Positions 1 to 13,267 of a stretch of 64,000 bases of DNA are shown piece after piece. Position numbers and translations under genes: made by a program. A model generated the notes under the pieces. The model searched no databases, was not told the origin of the DNA, and worked only from the letters and a program-made list of their open reading frames with translations. Origin of the DNA: Pogona vitticeps. Lineage: Eukaryota; Chordata; Lepidosauria; Squamata; Agamidae. Where the stretch lies: positions 200,443,001 through 200,507,000 of the forward strand of contig NC_135786.1 in NCBI RefSeq assembly GCF_051106095.1, in the 5' to 3' direction. Each line of letters opens with the position of its first letter. Position 1 is the stretch's first letter.

Positions 1-63
1 GCCACTTCACAGTCAATCTCAACAGAGAAGAAAAGATCATAAGGGAAATTGATTTTTACAGAG
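1..63 (+). CDS. TRIM55: TRIM55 (MuRF2) internal exon, 3' part
   Basis: The frame starting at base 3 reads HFTVNLNREEKIIREIDFYR and ends at a splice donor (G|GTATGT at 64). This matches, as I remember it, the segment of human TRIM55 just after its coiled-coil/COS region. TRIM55 is a muscle RING-finger E3 ubiquitin ligase that associates with microtubules and sarcomeric titin; its RING, B-box and coiled-coil exons lie upstream, outside this window. The exon leaves one base (G at 63) that joins AG at 833-834 to make a Glu codon. The exon start is off the left edge, so only the last 20 complete codons are seen. The codon before His ends in GC, so it is not the Asn I recall in human. Confidence 0.9.
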
Positions 64-832
64 GTATGTGTTTCTGTTTCTGAAACCCAATTGCTCTTAG
101 CTGTGGCACAATTTTCATGAAGACCTCTTGTCAGAAATATGATGGAGAAAACCTTTCTGAATTCCACAAATATAACAAGGCCATTTTACATGCCTCATAA
201 TCTAAAGTAAACTATAATGAAAGTTAATATAACATGTTGACACTACTGACAATAAAATGGTTTTTTTAATAGAATCTGGGGCATTTAGCATTCATGTTAT
301 ATCTAGCCATAGAGTCTAGTATTCTGTATTCACCAGAGCTATTAACCTTTGTCTGACCTAGTTGTACACGTTATGGCTCAGTAGAACCATAGCAGGTATT
401 ATCAAAAGAGATGCATAGGAGAATATTTTCTTTAATAAAGGTGCTTCCGATAAAGATACTGTATTCTGGATCAAAAAAAAAAATCCATGTGCTACTTATC
501 CTATGCATTCATTTCAAAAGTTTCTAGAAGCCCTTGTTTATGGAGAAAGCAGTTTATGATCAAGCTTTACAGAAAACAACACTATGTTAACTGTTGAAAA
601 TGTTAAAAATATTCCCTCAACATTGGGCTGAAGATTTTTTTAAAGGATCTGATGCACAGAAATGGTCAGGAATTTCCTAGGCTGCTAATGGGTCTGTCCT
701 GAAAACTCAACCTGGATTTTCAAATGTTGATAGAGAAAAATTGTTACTTAGTGCTGGCTTTGTGTTTACAGAGTACACACATTTTATTTTAAAGGAAGCT
801 AAGTGTTGTAGTTCCTCTTTGTGTTACATTAG

Positions 833-1050
833 AGGAGGAGGAGGAGGAGGAGGAAGAGGAGAAAGATGTGGCTGAAGGGGAAGATCTGGATGAAGTACAC
901 ACAGAATCATCTGGTGAGGAAGAGGAAGTATCTGAGCAAACATCTCAACAACGTCAGCAGGACACTGTGCCAAAAGATATACTTCCCATCTCTGAGACTA
1001 ACCTAGCACCACCTCCACCATCAGTTGATGCTGCTACTTCACTTAATCAG
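833..1050 (+). CDS. TRIM55: TRIM55 exon, acidic Glu-rich tail segment
   Basis: It is preceded by an acceptor AG at 831-832 and followed by donor GTAACT at 1051. Joined to G63, it encodes a run of glutamates, then KDVAEGEDLDEVHTESSGEE and a Pro-rich stretch (LAPPPPSVD), ending SLNQ in phase 0. Human TRIM55 has the same layout here: an acidic poly-Glu run after DFYRE, then Ser/Pro-rich sequence. The intron before it is 769 bp (64-832). The GAG/GAA run is repeat-like, so the Glu count probably varies between species. This is the disordered acidic tail, not the catalytic RING part. Splice phase is continuous with both flanking exons, which is the main support. Confidence 0.88.
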
Positions 1051-1353
1051 GTAACTACCTGGAAGAAATCTTGTTTCATCAGCTATGTGACATGTCTTCT
1101 CCCTGTTCTAGCCTTCCTGTTGGTCAAAAATACAGAGAGGTCGTTCCTGAGTAGATTGCACATGCCATCACTTTGTACTGGGATGAAAATGGAAAGTGGT
1201 GTTAGGCTATAGCACTAGACACTGTTTTTAAATCTTCAGTAGGAAGGAAGGAAGGACACAGGGAAGGAAGATATACATGAATTCACATTCTGTACTTTGG
1301 TTTTTATAGATTTGGCTTTTTTCTTAATATTTATTTAAATCTTTTTTATTAAG

Positions 1354-1641
1354 GGTGAAAGTTTGGTGGCTCCTACTCAGCAACCTGCAGGACTGGTGCA
1401 AGCTGAACCGCAAGCAAGTGGAGAACCAACAGATCCTTTGTTTTATCCTAGTTGGTACAAAGCTCAACCACGACAAACAAGCAATTCCAATACATCCCCA
1501 GGGACCGAAAATAGGCAGGTAGGGCCTTGCATTCCTGTAGAGGTGAATGTAAAGAAGGCAGAAGGTCCAGGAGTAGCTACTGCGAATGGGAGTTCTGCTG
1601 TGAGTGGTAAGGAAGCTAACACACCTACAGATACTTCACAG
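1354..1641 (+). CDS. TRIM55: TRIM55 exon with conserved DPLFYPSWYK block
   Basis: The acceptor AG is at 1352-1353 and the donor GTTAGT at 1642; length 288 bp, exactly 96 codons, phase 0 at both ends. It encodes GESLVAPTQQPAGLVQ, then TDPLFYPSWYKAQPRQ, and ends SAVSGKEANTPTDTSQ. The block around DPLFYPSWYK and the SGKE...TSQ ending match the human TRIM55 C-terminal region as I recall it; the rest is a poorly conserved Pro/Ser/Thr-rich linker. The upstream intron is 303 bp (1051-1353). If the next splice were missed, only V-S-I would be added before a stop. The terminal exon is 26.7 kb away at 28331. Confidence 0.92.
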
Positions 1642-1867
1642 GTTAGTATATAGTCTCCAAATATATCATATTTCATCAGGATTATTCTTGATATGGAAAA
1701 GTGGAAAAATCTGCAGGTGGATTATTAACTTTTTATCATTTGCCTGGTAGAATATTAGTGAAATCAAAGACAAGAAGAGAGAGAGAGATGATTTAAATTT
1801 GAATTGATGGTCACATTCTCCAAGTTCGGCAAAATTACTGTAAATCAGCAAACCAGACATTATTTTT

Positions 1868-2040
1868 ACAGTGGTACCTCAGCAATGTTTGGTTTACAAA
1901 TGAAAATCCATTGAAAATAAAGCTTCCGTTTAAGAGTTTTTTTCCGCAATACGAAGCATGTTTGCATTGCGCCTGGGAGGCGATGGGGACAATGGGAAGG
2001 GGGCACAAGCAATGGATGCCTCTCAAAAAGCAATTTTTAA
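1868..2040. mobile_element. Possible mariner-like MITE end
   Basis: The sequence TACAGTGGTACCTCAG, starting at a TA dinucleotide, resembles the terminal repeats of the mariner-type MITEs at 44816 and 55792 (CAGTGG-CCTCG). I could not find the matching right end, so the element may be truncated. Confidence 0.35.
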
Positions 2041-2794
2041 AAAATTAATAAAACCCTGAAAATCACTAAAACGTTGTCCACTCATATTCATCAGGATCAT
2101 CATGTTTGACAAACACAAATAGATGAATTAGCGATTTTTGACAAATGTTTCCTTTGTGCCTATCTCTAGTCGTAACTAACAATTTGGGCACCTGGGGCAA
2201 ATAGCACAGTTTCCCACCATCTCTACCTTGTTGCATGGGTGTGAGCCCTCCCTTCCATCTCAGAAAAAGGGTGAAAATGTGGTGCGTTCAAAAAAAGAAT
2301 AAAAGGATCTGTGCTTAAGAAAGAGATTTAGAGAGAGAGAGAGAGAGAATAGGGTCTCAAGGTGTGAACCTTTATTTTCCTAATATTCATTAGTAAATTC
2401 ATCTCTTAATTTTAGTGCCTTCTAACTTTCGGTGCTCTGGGGTAAAGACCCAGTTGCTCTAGTCTAGTTACCGGCATGTTCAAGAAACTCATCTGCCTGC
2501 CTGCCACTGTTATTTTCCTTTTTTAAACTCCAGACACTGTCTGCACCTCTGCCAACAAGAAGGCAACACAAACAAAGGCTCCTCCTCCTCGTTGCTGTTG
2601 TCACTTATTACTGCTTTGAAAGGGCAGGTGAAGAAGCAACAACAGGGAGAAGGACGAGCAGAGCCAGGAGGGACGGTTGAGGCTGAGCTGCCAAAGGCCC
2701 TCTGCAACATTGTGGGCCTTGGCAGCTGCCCAGCAATGCTGATCATTGAAGCTGGCCTTGCTTGCTGCCAACCCAAGACAGGTGTGTGTATAAC

Positions 2795-2965
2795 TGCTCT
2801 CTTTATTTATTTATTTAATTACAAGATATTTTTTAGCTGCACCATTACCAGTGGTCTCTGACCGGCGTACAACAATATTAAAACTTTTAAAACATTAAAC
2901 CCATTAAAAATAGGCAATATCCTAATAATATCCTATATTAAAAACAATTATTAGAACATTAATAT
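2795..2965 (-). mobile_element. L2/CR1-type LINE 3' end, reverse orientation
   Basis: Read on the minus strand, this holds an AT-rich stretch, then TTGTTGTACGCCGG...AGAGACCACTGG and a (TAAA)n-like tail. That is the usual 3' end of L2/CR1-type LINEs in squamates (AAGCCGCCCAGAGT...ATAAATAAA). It is short, diverged, and has no coding part. Confidence 0.45.
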
Positions 2966-4380
2966 TAATAAATCCTGCTGCTCTACAGTGACTCTGACAA
3001 AGTAGTTGGCACAGTGGTGATATTAAGAGATATGGCTGAGTTCCAAAGAATGCACAAATAGCCTCATGTGCACAGCAAAGCTTTTGGCTTAGATATCTCA
3101 ATTATCACACACACACACACACATACACACATATTGTTCAGAAACAACTTCTGAGAGGCAGGAGAGTTCTTGATGTGGCAAATAGTGCATTTTATGAGCC
3201 CTGGAATGTATAAATAGCTGTTTGATCCTGTTCTGTGTCAGTAAAAAACTAGCTTTGGGGGGGGGAGCTCTGATCTGCTTATGTACAAGGTTAATTGGGA
3301 TCTTAAAAAGTTTCAGTGGCCAAAATATAATACATTCAAATTCCTGAAGAGCAATGGAAGATTCCATTGGTTATAGTCAACCAGCCTCCATCTTTAAATC
3401 AAATAAATCATGTTTCATTCTGCAACTGTTAATGAATGTGCAGTTGTTTGCTTCCAATATGATTAGACAACCATATCAGACAGACCCGCTTAGGAATAGG
3501 CCTTTGCCCTTGTTTAGTCTGTACTGTACATAACCTGATTTATAACCCCATTTGTTTTCTTTTTTATGACTGATGTAATTGCAAAAAAAGCATGGTGTGT
3601 TGTTAATTAATTTTGCATTTGCAATAACTTCTCCAGTGAATTTTTCTGACAATATTTGTGCTGTGGTCATAAAACAGTCCCGTACAGTGGGTTAGATTCA
3701 GACTAACGCTGAGCAGAGTATCACTCACTCTGGAAGAAGGGGTAGGAAGTGAATTTTTCCCTTCCTTCCAATTCCGCTCCTGGCTCCTGTGCCAGCTGAC
3801 AAATTGCTCTGAAGGCTGAGGTCCCTTCAAAACACTGAAGGATGTATTGGGGTCTGAAAGAGAGAGGGGGACATCATGGGAATCTTGTCTGTTTTCCATC
3901 CTCTCCTTCCGAATTGGGAGTCTCCACTGGATCCCTGATCCCTTCATGAAAAAAAGGAACACTTCCATTCATAGAAAGGCCAGTCTGGGTCTAGCCTGAT
4001 GAAATTACTGTAATACATGCTAGGCCTACGTTGCGAGAGCTATCCTACACATACTAACATGAGAGTAAGTTACATTATGGCCAAACAGCCGTATTTCTGA
4101 ACAATCTATATTGGATTTTACACAATACAGTCATCATTGCAATCTTTAAGTACTGTAAATCTGATTCTTGATAATATCATTGATGTGGATGACATTTTGA
4201 AATTCTTGCTTATTGAAATTCAGTAGGTGTTACATCGCAAAGAGAAGATTTCATCCACTGTCACTCACTTCTGTCAAATCTCCTCATGAAATCTACTGTA
4301 TTTTAAGGCTAAACACTCAAGGAGCCACACACTAAATTTAATATTGACAAACTTACACCTGCATGTGTGAGGCCTTGAGA

Positions 4381-4382
4381 AT

Positions 4383-4441
<59 letters not shown>

Positions 4442-4444
4442 TTT
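4381..4444 (+). repeat. (TTTA)n microsatellite
   Basis: About 16 near-perfect copies of ATTT. They directly abut a MITE-like block starting near 4445. Confidence 0.95.
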
Positions 4445-4546
4445 GGTCTACAGCTTCCAGAATCTTTGAGTGAGCATGCTTAGTAGTCGAGTTGGCCAGG
4501 GGATTCTCAGAGTCAAAGTCCGAAAAGTAACTTTTTCCAAGTTCTG
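4445..4546. mobile_element. hAT-type MITE fragment
   Basis: The sequence runs from CTACAGCTTCCAGAATC to GGATTCTCAGAGTCAAAGTC and AAAAGTAACTTTTTCCAAG. These motifs recur at 6762-6889, 34515-34620 and 40971-41083, and are typical of palindromic hAT-derived MITEs that contain inverted 'aactcccagaatcc' sequences. Confidence 0.45.
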
Positions 4547-5835
4547 CTTAAAACCTACAGTTTTAAAATATTTACTAACTCATAACATAAACATTTTACA
4601 GGTGGAAATAGTGGTGTTTTATTTGTTCACATTTTGACCCCAAGAACATTCCACAAAAGTGCATCTTATTGATACCATAGGCATGCAGTATAGATTGTTT
4701 CAAGACTGAACGGTAAGCTGCCAGGCCAAGAGCTGGGAATAAGGCATTCAGTCAAGTAGTCACCGCTGGGGGACACATGGAAACATAATACAGTGAGAAT
4801 GATCTTCCTGTAGGGTCTCAACTCAACTGGAAGTGTCACATAGTCCTTCCTGTTCAGAAGGTCCCAACAGTTCACTTGGGTAGGTAGAGTCATTCTATAG
4901 CCTTGAGAGGCCCTCCTTGTTATGAGGAGGTTAGGAGTGGCAAGGAAAAATAGTTTCTTTGGATTGTTCCCAGGGAAGAGCCCAAAGGTGCATTTTCCCA
5001 TGTTCTGACATTTATTGTTCATCTTATGTGGCAACTACGCACAGGACCTGCAACACATGACACTGATAACAAGATAAGGAATAACTCCTATAGCTTTTTA
5101 AGAATAAACATAACAATTACAGGGAGAAGGGGGATTGGTTGTGGTCAGTACCACAGGCAGGAAAGTGTTAATCCTCCCTCCTCAACCACAATCTCAGTAA
5201 AAAAAATCACCACCACCCCCAAGACATGGAAATTAGCATTCAAATAAAAGCTAATTATGAAAAATCATTCACCCCCCCCATAGTAATTACTGAATTGTGG
5301 AGTGTATGTGTCTGTTGCTGGTTCCATGACTGGGGAGGAGAGATTTAAAACTCCCCTCCCCATGTACTGTTGTACAGATGGCGATCCCCTGCCACATCAC
5401 ACCTGGTATTTAATTCTTTAAAAACAATGTGGTTGCTAATCGTTTTGTTAGCGTCATATGTGCTTAGGGCCATGAGATTAAAGACTCTTGGTTCTAGCCC
5501 TGGCAGCTTCCTTTGGAAGAGGCTTGCATGAGCAATAAGAACAGCGATGTGTAAAGGAATAAGGGGTGTAGTTGGAACAGGCGTCAGCTGTCAGGAGAAA
5601 AGCGCAGTGTGTTGGGGGGGGCGAGAGAAAGAGAGAATGAGAGAGAACCACTGAGTTTGACAAGAGCTAACTGGGGCCATGACATGAATTGGCACCGAAA
5701 TTTCACAGGAATAGCTGAGGGCAGATCTCCATCCAGGGCTGGTCCTGCTGATAAGCAAAGCCAGCCAACCACCTTATGCAGTAGACTTTGGGTGTTATGA
5801 AAGAGCAGAAATTTGTCCATTTTAATGTATTATTT

Positions 5836-5856
5836 ATGATGATGATGATGATGATG

Positions 5857-5947
<91 letters not shown>

Positions 5948-5999
5948 TATATTTATATTTATATTTATATTTATATTTATATTTATATTTATATTTATA
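5836..5999 (+). repeat. Compound (GAT)n (ATT)n (TTTATA)n microsatellite
   Basis: Three adjacent simple repeats: (GAT)n near 5837-5856, about 29 copies of ATT to 5946, then eight or so copies of TTTATA to 5998. Open frames across it (poly-Tyr) are artefacts. Confidence 0.97.
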
Positions 6000-6761
6000 C
6001 CACAAGGAGGGACACTTGTGGGATTTTCAACTTGATTTGGCCAGACTGAATGGGACGGTACTTTACTATCTGCCTTAGGCTAAATAATTAAAAAAATCTG
6101 AGGCCAGTCGCATCTACACCATAATTAGCAACTCCAGTCAATTGCAGAGTTAGAACTGGATAGAATACTTGTGTCTTATGCTCAGGGAAACCTGAGATTG
6201 TCTTCATTGCTGACTTGAGATGTCAGTGGAGTGCCTTGTGATGGTCCAGCTAATAGTAGGCCCATGACATTTTGCGCCATGTATCTCAGTCTCAGTTGTC
6301 CATGTTAATTTCTCACAATACCCAGAGACAGCATCATAAATGGAAGCTCAGATGCAGCCAGCCAGCACAGGGAAGCCAGGGCAAGTGTCAGCATAGCTAT
6401 GGCCTCTGTCCGAATGCTGAGAACTAGTTAGGGTGCTAGATCCATGGAAGGGTAGTGTGTGTGTGAGTGTGTGTATGTGCTAATGCTGGGTCTTTCCTGA
6501 GATCTCACTTTCGAGGTATGTGTGTGTAACTTCTCAGTACCTAGAATTTCCAGGATTCTTTGCAGGAAGTCATGGAAGTTCAACTGTTTACTGTTTATCC
6601 TCCCCTACCCCCTTGAAGTTGAGATCTCAAGAAGGCCTTATCAGCATATGCCATCTTCAGTGGTAGCTGCTCCTTCTCTCCTTCCCAATGTGGGCCTATG
6701 TGGGACAGTTCATCAGCCAAACAAGATGTCCTTAGACAGAGTGGTTTCTCAAAAAGAGAAC

Positions 6762-6889
6762 CAGAGCCTGGGAAAAGTTACTTTTTTGGACTACAGGTCC
6801 CAGAATTCTCCAGCTAATATGGCTACTGACCCTGTTGATTGGATGATTCTGAGAGCTCTGGTCCAAAAATATAACATTTGGAAGCTCTG
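6762..6889. mobile_element. hAT-type palindromic MITE
   Basis: The ends are imperfect inverted repeats: CAGAGCCTGGGAAAAGTTAC on the left, and on the right the complement of CAGAGCTTCCAAATGTTA. Inside is the inverted pair GACTACAGGTCCCAGAATTC / GATTCTGAGAGCTCTGGTCC. No transposase is present, and I found no clear 8 bp target duplication, so it is probably old. Confidence 0.55.
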
Positions 6890-8331
6890 CCTGATACTTT
6901 ATTTGTGCATGTATTTCTGACAAGGACTAATCTGACACAAGGTTGATTTTAATACCTCTTTCGGGTCTACCCGTGCTGTTTTTCTCATGGCCACTCACTT
7001 TTTTTAACAACAGCACCCAAAAAAATGATAATAATTGTGGGGTGGGGAGAAATCTTTTAAAAAGTAAATGTTTTCTTCACCAAGCTCAAGTGTAATGAGC
7101 ATATTATTCTGATGACATTAGTGAAGTGTTGTTCTTATTATTTCCTCACAGGGGTTAGCATTCTGCCTTTCAGTTTTGGCTTTTCTTATCTTACTGCATC
7201 ATCTCTGGAGTCAGATTCAATACATGATTTTTACTTTAAGGGGTAGGAACTGTTTTGTTTTATCCTTAACTAACCACACAAGTCATTTCTGTAGTACGTA
7301 ATGCCTGCAGGTGGTAAAGAAACAAACATCCCATTCTTCTCATCTGAAAACTCAATGCTGTCATGTAATATGCTGCCTAGTCCCTAAAGCTTTCCCTTCT
7401 TATCTCCCCCTCCCTTCCTCTGAAACCTTACCCTGGAGCGCAATCCTGCATGGTTGAAAATGAGACCTTGTTTTTGGAGAGAAAGGTGGGAGCTCCCAGA
7501 TTGATCCAACAGACATGGATTTTAGATATTTGCCCTTTCTGAAACAACTTGCATGTAATAATGAACAATTTTATTTGTTCTCTACACATCACTAGCCATG
7601 GTGATGGGCAGCTTGGTTGCCTAGTCCAGCGATGTGTATGTCAGGGTTTTTTTGTCCGGGTGTTATAAGCATGTGGTACAGTCTCCCCTGTGAAAAGTAC
7701 AATTCCAGAATGCAAGTGAGGGAATGCATGATTCATTTTTTCCTGTCCCAGTCAAAAATTTATTATCTATGGATTCAAGCCCACCTTTCTATTTTGTATG
7801 CAAATCTAGAGTGTACAAGGAGCTTTGTATCAAAGAGTGGAAATTCAAATATTTGTCCCACTTCTTGCATTATACTGTATGAACCATTGACTTTTCCAAA
7901 GGTATAGCAAGCATAAAGCAGGAATTTCAAAATATATTATTTTCTTCCTTTTCTATTGGGAAGCTCAGAGCAGCTTGCAGGGGGTTTCTAGACATTCTCC
8001 TACTCAAATATTTACCAGCCATATCCCACTTAGCGTGATTAAAATACAAGCACCACATGCCTTCAGATGAACAGGAGGAGGAATATATAAGAAATATGCA
8101 TGTATACATACAAGAAATAGAATTGTTAAATTATTATGGTACAGATTTTTACCTTTCGTGTCCAAGAGCCTGGACTTTTTAAGGTAATGTTGTTCTGTAG
8201 CGTATAGTTATTACTGCTATTGATAACAATGTTAGGAAGTAGAACAAGACCCTAATAACGTATTTAGTATATTGCCTGTGAGTTCATATTAATCTTTGTT
8301 GATGGAGGGAATCAAATGCTGGGATATTTCA

Positions 8332-8423
8332 TTTGATGGGAATCCATGTGTAAACCCTCCCCAACAGATAGTTGTGGTTTGATGGGAATCCATGTGTAAA
8401 CCCTCCCCAACAGATAGTTGTGG
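8332..8423 (+). repeat. Two perfect 46 bp tandem copies
   Basis: The 46-base unit beginning TTTGATGGGAATCC occurs twice head to tail without a mismatch (8332-8377 and 8378-8423). It looks like a recent local duplication inside the TRIM55 intron. Confidence 0.95.
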
Positions 8424-11328
8424 TTAAACAACTATTCTGCTGCCCAGTTCACTCTGGGTTTATTCTTTGGAAAAGTAGAGTCAGACTACAGACAAAATAA
8501 ATTGGCATTTGCAGCAGCTATATTTTACAAATAATATTAATAACAATGGAAACAATGTAAAATTGCTTTTTAAAGTATTGTGTACCCATTCTGGGGGTGC
8601 AGATAGCTTCAGAAAAGCCCAATAAAATAGGATTGCTTTGCATATTCCCTAAGATACTTTACTATTCTGTGCTAATATATTAAAGTCTAAAGTAAACTTG
8701 TTGGTCCAGATTTGGGGGTGGTCTGTGATCCAGGGAAATAGGGTGCATGCTGGCTGGGTCATTCTGCCACTGCTTAGACCATCAGTCACCAGCACCAGGA
8801 AGCAGCTCCTTAGTGATGTTCATTTTGATGTGTTGACTTCCTTGACAGGGAGATTGGCTGTTCCTTTGATTGACTGGATTTCACTGTTCAGTAAGTGTTC
8901 AGAATGTAGGAAACTGTGTGTAGATGCAGTGTAGGAGGTTAATAGAATTTACAGAAATCTTTGGATAAAGGTATTAATGCATCATAAAAACAATCTTTTC
9001 TATATCTATGCAAGGACGGCAATCCTTTGGCAACTTGATAGCTTTAGGACTAGTCTGTCTCCATGTTTAGCATAGAACTTTTTGTTCTGTAATTCATCTC
9101 TGAACTATGATCCTGCTCTTGTGCACCTGAAAGGGAGGTAGCAAGCTTTATAAACTGTTGAAGCTCCTGCCACTACATAAAATCAGCTTGTACTTCTGAA
9201 ATCTTGAATATTGAAACTGCTGAACCTTAGTGACTGATATACTGATTAAACCTGTCTTACATATATATCAACTCACCAAAGAGTGGGTTAATTCATATGA
9301 GATTGATAGCTATGTAGAGGGGTTTCACTTGTGAAATTTAGTGGAAGGAGTACTAAAACAAAGATGTGACTGTTTCACTCTGGTGGGTACCTTATGCCCC
9401 TCTCCATGGCTGATGCATTCCTAGATTTGTTTAGTTAAAACCAATGGAAATGTAAGGTGGATAACAGGTAAACATGGATTACTTTAGCTGTCTGTAAGCT
9501 ATCAATATTACGTAGAAATTTACTAAGCTTAGGGGAAATTCTTGACCTGAGCAAGAGGAAAATTGTGGGATCATGCTCCGCCACCCCATCTGCAGGTTAG
9601 TCAACAAGGAACGGCTGTGTTGTGTATTATCGGCTGTTGCCACATACTGTGCTTAAGAGATTTTAGAGATTTGTACTGCAGAGAACAGTATCTCTACACA
9701 TGTTTAATTAACCTGATTCTAATCAGCCTGTTTAAACTAGAAGACAGATTCATTATACATAAATAAGTGAAAAGAGAGTAGTAGAAATGTAACATTACTA
9801 TAGTTGCTAATTTATTAAAATTGCTTTGGCAGCGTGTCTTGTAATGATTGAGTCTATGAAATGAAAATGCAATTTTGCTTTTCACAGGTTCACATTTTCA
9901 TCTGGGTAACTGACTGTAACTGTAGTCCATGTTTTGGAACATAGGCTGTTTTTTGTTTCTGTTTTTGCTTGGCCATGTGTCACAGTAGTCAGTCTGTGCC
10001 ATATTTACCAGATATGTGGAAGTACCCTGAAAATCGTGTGCCTAAGAAGTGGAATATATTAAACATGCAGGATGTCTACATTATGTTAAATCCCAGACAA
10101 TCGCTGGTTATGCAGATGTAGTTAAGTGCACAGTAGCTAATAGAATAATTACAGAGATGAGATTGAAAGACCAGACCCTGAATTGATGCCATGCTACATT
10201 TGAGTCTCAAGTGATAAATTCTGATTTGTTCTAAATTGCAAATGAATGATTCTGGAATCATCTCCAGGATGATTTTAGTGCTTTAATGAAAATTTCAGCA
10301 TTCAGTTTTGAAAATGGCTACAATACTCTCTCATACTCAAACTGCCAAAAAGATTATAAGCATTTGTTTTATTTTTGGGCACATTAATACTTTTTAAAAT
10401 GTCAGATTAGATTACTTATATAGAGTTAAAAATGAAACAAGGCTAGGTTATAAAATCTCAAAGGCCTGCAGTGAATCATATTCAGGGGATGACCACACTC
10501 CGGATTAATAGATCATCATCGTCATCATCATCTTAGAACTGCAGAGTACTCTCCTTTGCCAGCATTCATTTATAATACGCACATGCTCCAGTTCCCCCCT
10601 CTCAATATGTAGCTTGACATCTCCTGCTTCATAAACAGATATCCAAACCTCAATTTGTCCAATAGGGTGTCTTTTTACAATGTGTTCTAATGACAGGGAT
10701 ACTGATCTTGAAATTTATGAGAAGGCTATGATATTGAATACAAAGACTTTGGAAAATTTAAATATCCATGCTCATGAAACACTTTCCAAAAGAACCAACA
10801 AATATGAACAAAATTGGGACAAGCTTTCATGAGCTTCAGATCTATTTATCACACAAAGTGTTATAAAAAGAAGGAAGCAGGAAAATGGATTTTGGAATGT
10901 ATTTAGCCCATGGAGCACAACAGAGCCCTATGCATCTTGTTTTCTAGTCTGGAATTTGCTGATGATGTTGGCTAATTAATAAATTTTGAAGTGCTTTACT
11001 TATTGGGCAGAGAACTCTTAAAACAATATATTTTTGTTGTACAGATCAGAATGTCTCTATTTGAAGCCCTACTTGCTTGAAGCCTTTGAACTGGGAATTT
11101 ATAGCACTCTTGTTCTCTACAATTCCCACCACTGGTCATGCTGGAAGTTACGACCAACAACATTTCACTGAAGGACCATAGGTTGTCCTCCTCTGGTCCA
11201 AGTGGCTGGGCTACTGTGATAAATAATAAATGCAAATTGGATAAAGTCCCTCTGGGAGTCTGCTTCCAAAGAGGCAAGTAACAATAATTCCATAACGCAT
11301 AATTTTCAAGGCTACTTCTACATCCTTA

Positions 11329-11540
11329 GGCGTCTTCAGTGGTTTAGGTATCTGGCTGCAGAGCCAGAGTTTGGGAGTTCAATTCCCCACTGTGCTTCTT
11401 ATAAGTAGAGCCAGTCTGTGTGGGCTTGGGCAAGCTGCACAGTCCCAGGGCATTTCCAGAAGAAGGGAATGGTAAACCACTTCTGAATATTCTCTACCCT
11501 GGAAAGGATTTCCATGAGTCAGAATTGGGTTGATGACACA
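11329..11540 (+). mobile_element. Sauria-type tRNA-derived SINE
   Basis: An A-box-like segment (TTCAGTGGTTTAGG) and a B-box-like segment (GGGAGTTCAATTCCCC) are followed by the body GAAGGGAATGGTAAACC and TATTCTCTACC. It ends in ATGAGTCAGAATTGGGTTGATG, the BovB-related tail of squamate Sauria SINEs. Sister copies are at 18493 and 61906. Confidence 0.75.
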
Positions 11541-12769
11541 TGATTAGTATTATTAGTATGCAGCACCACAGCTTTGAGGTGTCACCTGAGAATACGGGGT
11601 AAGGGTTAACTTCCATGTCTTGCTGCCTTATTTTCAGGAGAATTCCCTCAACAAGCTATCACTTGTCCAGCACCACTGGGTTTTTTCCACTGCAGTGCCC
11701 AGAATTCATCTTTTTTTACTTCTCTCTTTAAAATCCCATTCCTCACAGATTCTCTCAAATTCACTCACATCACCTCACTTCAATGCTCCTCTCCTCCTTT
11801 TCTCAACCAATCATCCTTCATATGCAAATGCACTCTCCAAAATGCATTCCATATTTTTCATAGAGGCCCATATTTTCATAGAGGTCCATGACAATGCTTA
11901 CTACATTACAGTACAGTATAAAAACTATTTTACAAATTCATGTAGTGTCAAACCCTCCTTCATGCTTCCCCAGTCATGGTCACCTCTCCAAAGGGGGTTT
12001 TGCCTTTTAAAATAGACCACTGGGATACTGTCTTGTGTACTAGCTTGATCCTAACAAGTATATTTAAACATAATTCAAAATTTCCTTGAACTCCAGAAAA
12101 ATCTGCCCCTGGCTAAGTCTTTTTAATTTAGCTTTCTCTGGAATTTGCCTGTGTGATTCAATAACATCAGTGAGGAGTTGTAATAACAAAACATTTTGTA
12201 AGGTTCCCAGGCAATGATATCACTGTAATTAATTTTGTCAGTTATTTCCTTCCCCTAGCATTTAATAGTCACATCTACAGGCTACATTCTGAGTCATGGA
12301 GTACCTTCTGGTATCTGAGTTTCATCTTTTTCTAGTAATCATGTCCCCGAATAATAAAAGGCAGTGCTTTCCCCTGTTTAAATGACAGCACTGTCAGGTT
12401 GACCTTCCCTGTATATTTTGCTTCCCTGTAAACTGAAAAATGCTCAAATTCTGCACTCTTCTTAATTGCTTCCTTAAGAAAGCCTATCCCCTTTCAAGTT
12501 AATACAAAAAATAATAATAAGGGAAAGAAAGGATGTCTCTTTCTTTCAAACCACCACATATTTTCCTTGGAAGGCCTTGAAGAATGATGAGGATTTTTGT
12601 CTGCAGCACCCTTTGTGGCCCATGAACACACAGTTAGTTTCTATTTTCTATCTTCCTGTTGTCCTTCAAGAAAGTGCTTTGATTGTAGGGATACTTCATT
12701 TTCAAGTATCCAATGCAAAGGGTTTTTTAATCCCAAACAATTATGGTGCAGCAGAATTCACTGATATAT

Positions 12770-13264
12770 TAGTTGGACAGCCAAACCAAATTCACCTGTC
12801 CCATCTAACTAGAGGGGATTGATTCAACCAGGCACAAAATTAACTTGGTATATTCCAGTACCAGTTACAGGCATAAATTGATACTGGGAAGGGGATGAGT
12901 CTAGACCAGCACCTTTAGAGCAGGACAGCCCAATGAAATTCATTTGCCCCACCTGATGAGAGGAGACTGATGTAGCAAGCCACAAAACAGCTCCAAGGCC
13001 GCATTCCAGTACATTTTCCAGTCACAAAATCTATACTGCACAAAATAGCCCAAGACAGTGATATTCATGGGTTGCACTAGATGAAAGAGGAATGATGTAA
13101 AAAAAAACTGCAAAACATCATCAGGAAACACATTCCAATAACCACTTCAGGCAGTAAGGCAACATTATGCAAAATGTCCTACTTCATTATTTTGAAGTAG
13201 GACAGGATGCCAAAATTCAACCATCCCATTGTAGTAAATGGGATAGATGCAACCAACCACAGTG
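12770..13264 (-). repeat. Left arm of head-to-head ~140 bp tandem repeat
   Basis: About four diverged units. Each carries a version of AGCCCAATGAAATTCATTTG followed by CCCACCTGATGAG, then TTCCAGTAC. Units begin near 12780, 12926, 13045 and 13200. Reverse-complemented, they align with the units at 13975-14724 (for example GAATTTCATTGGGCTGTC and TACTGGAAT). I do not recognise the family. Confidence 0.7.
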
Positions 13265-13267
13265 AGC

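Noticed and set aside
5788-6078. 96-codon open frame rich in Tyr
   Set aside because: Translation of (ATT)n and (TTTATA)n microsatellites; no gene signal.
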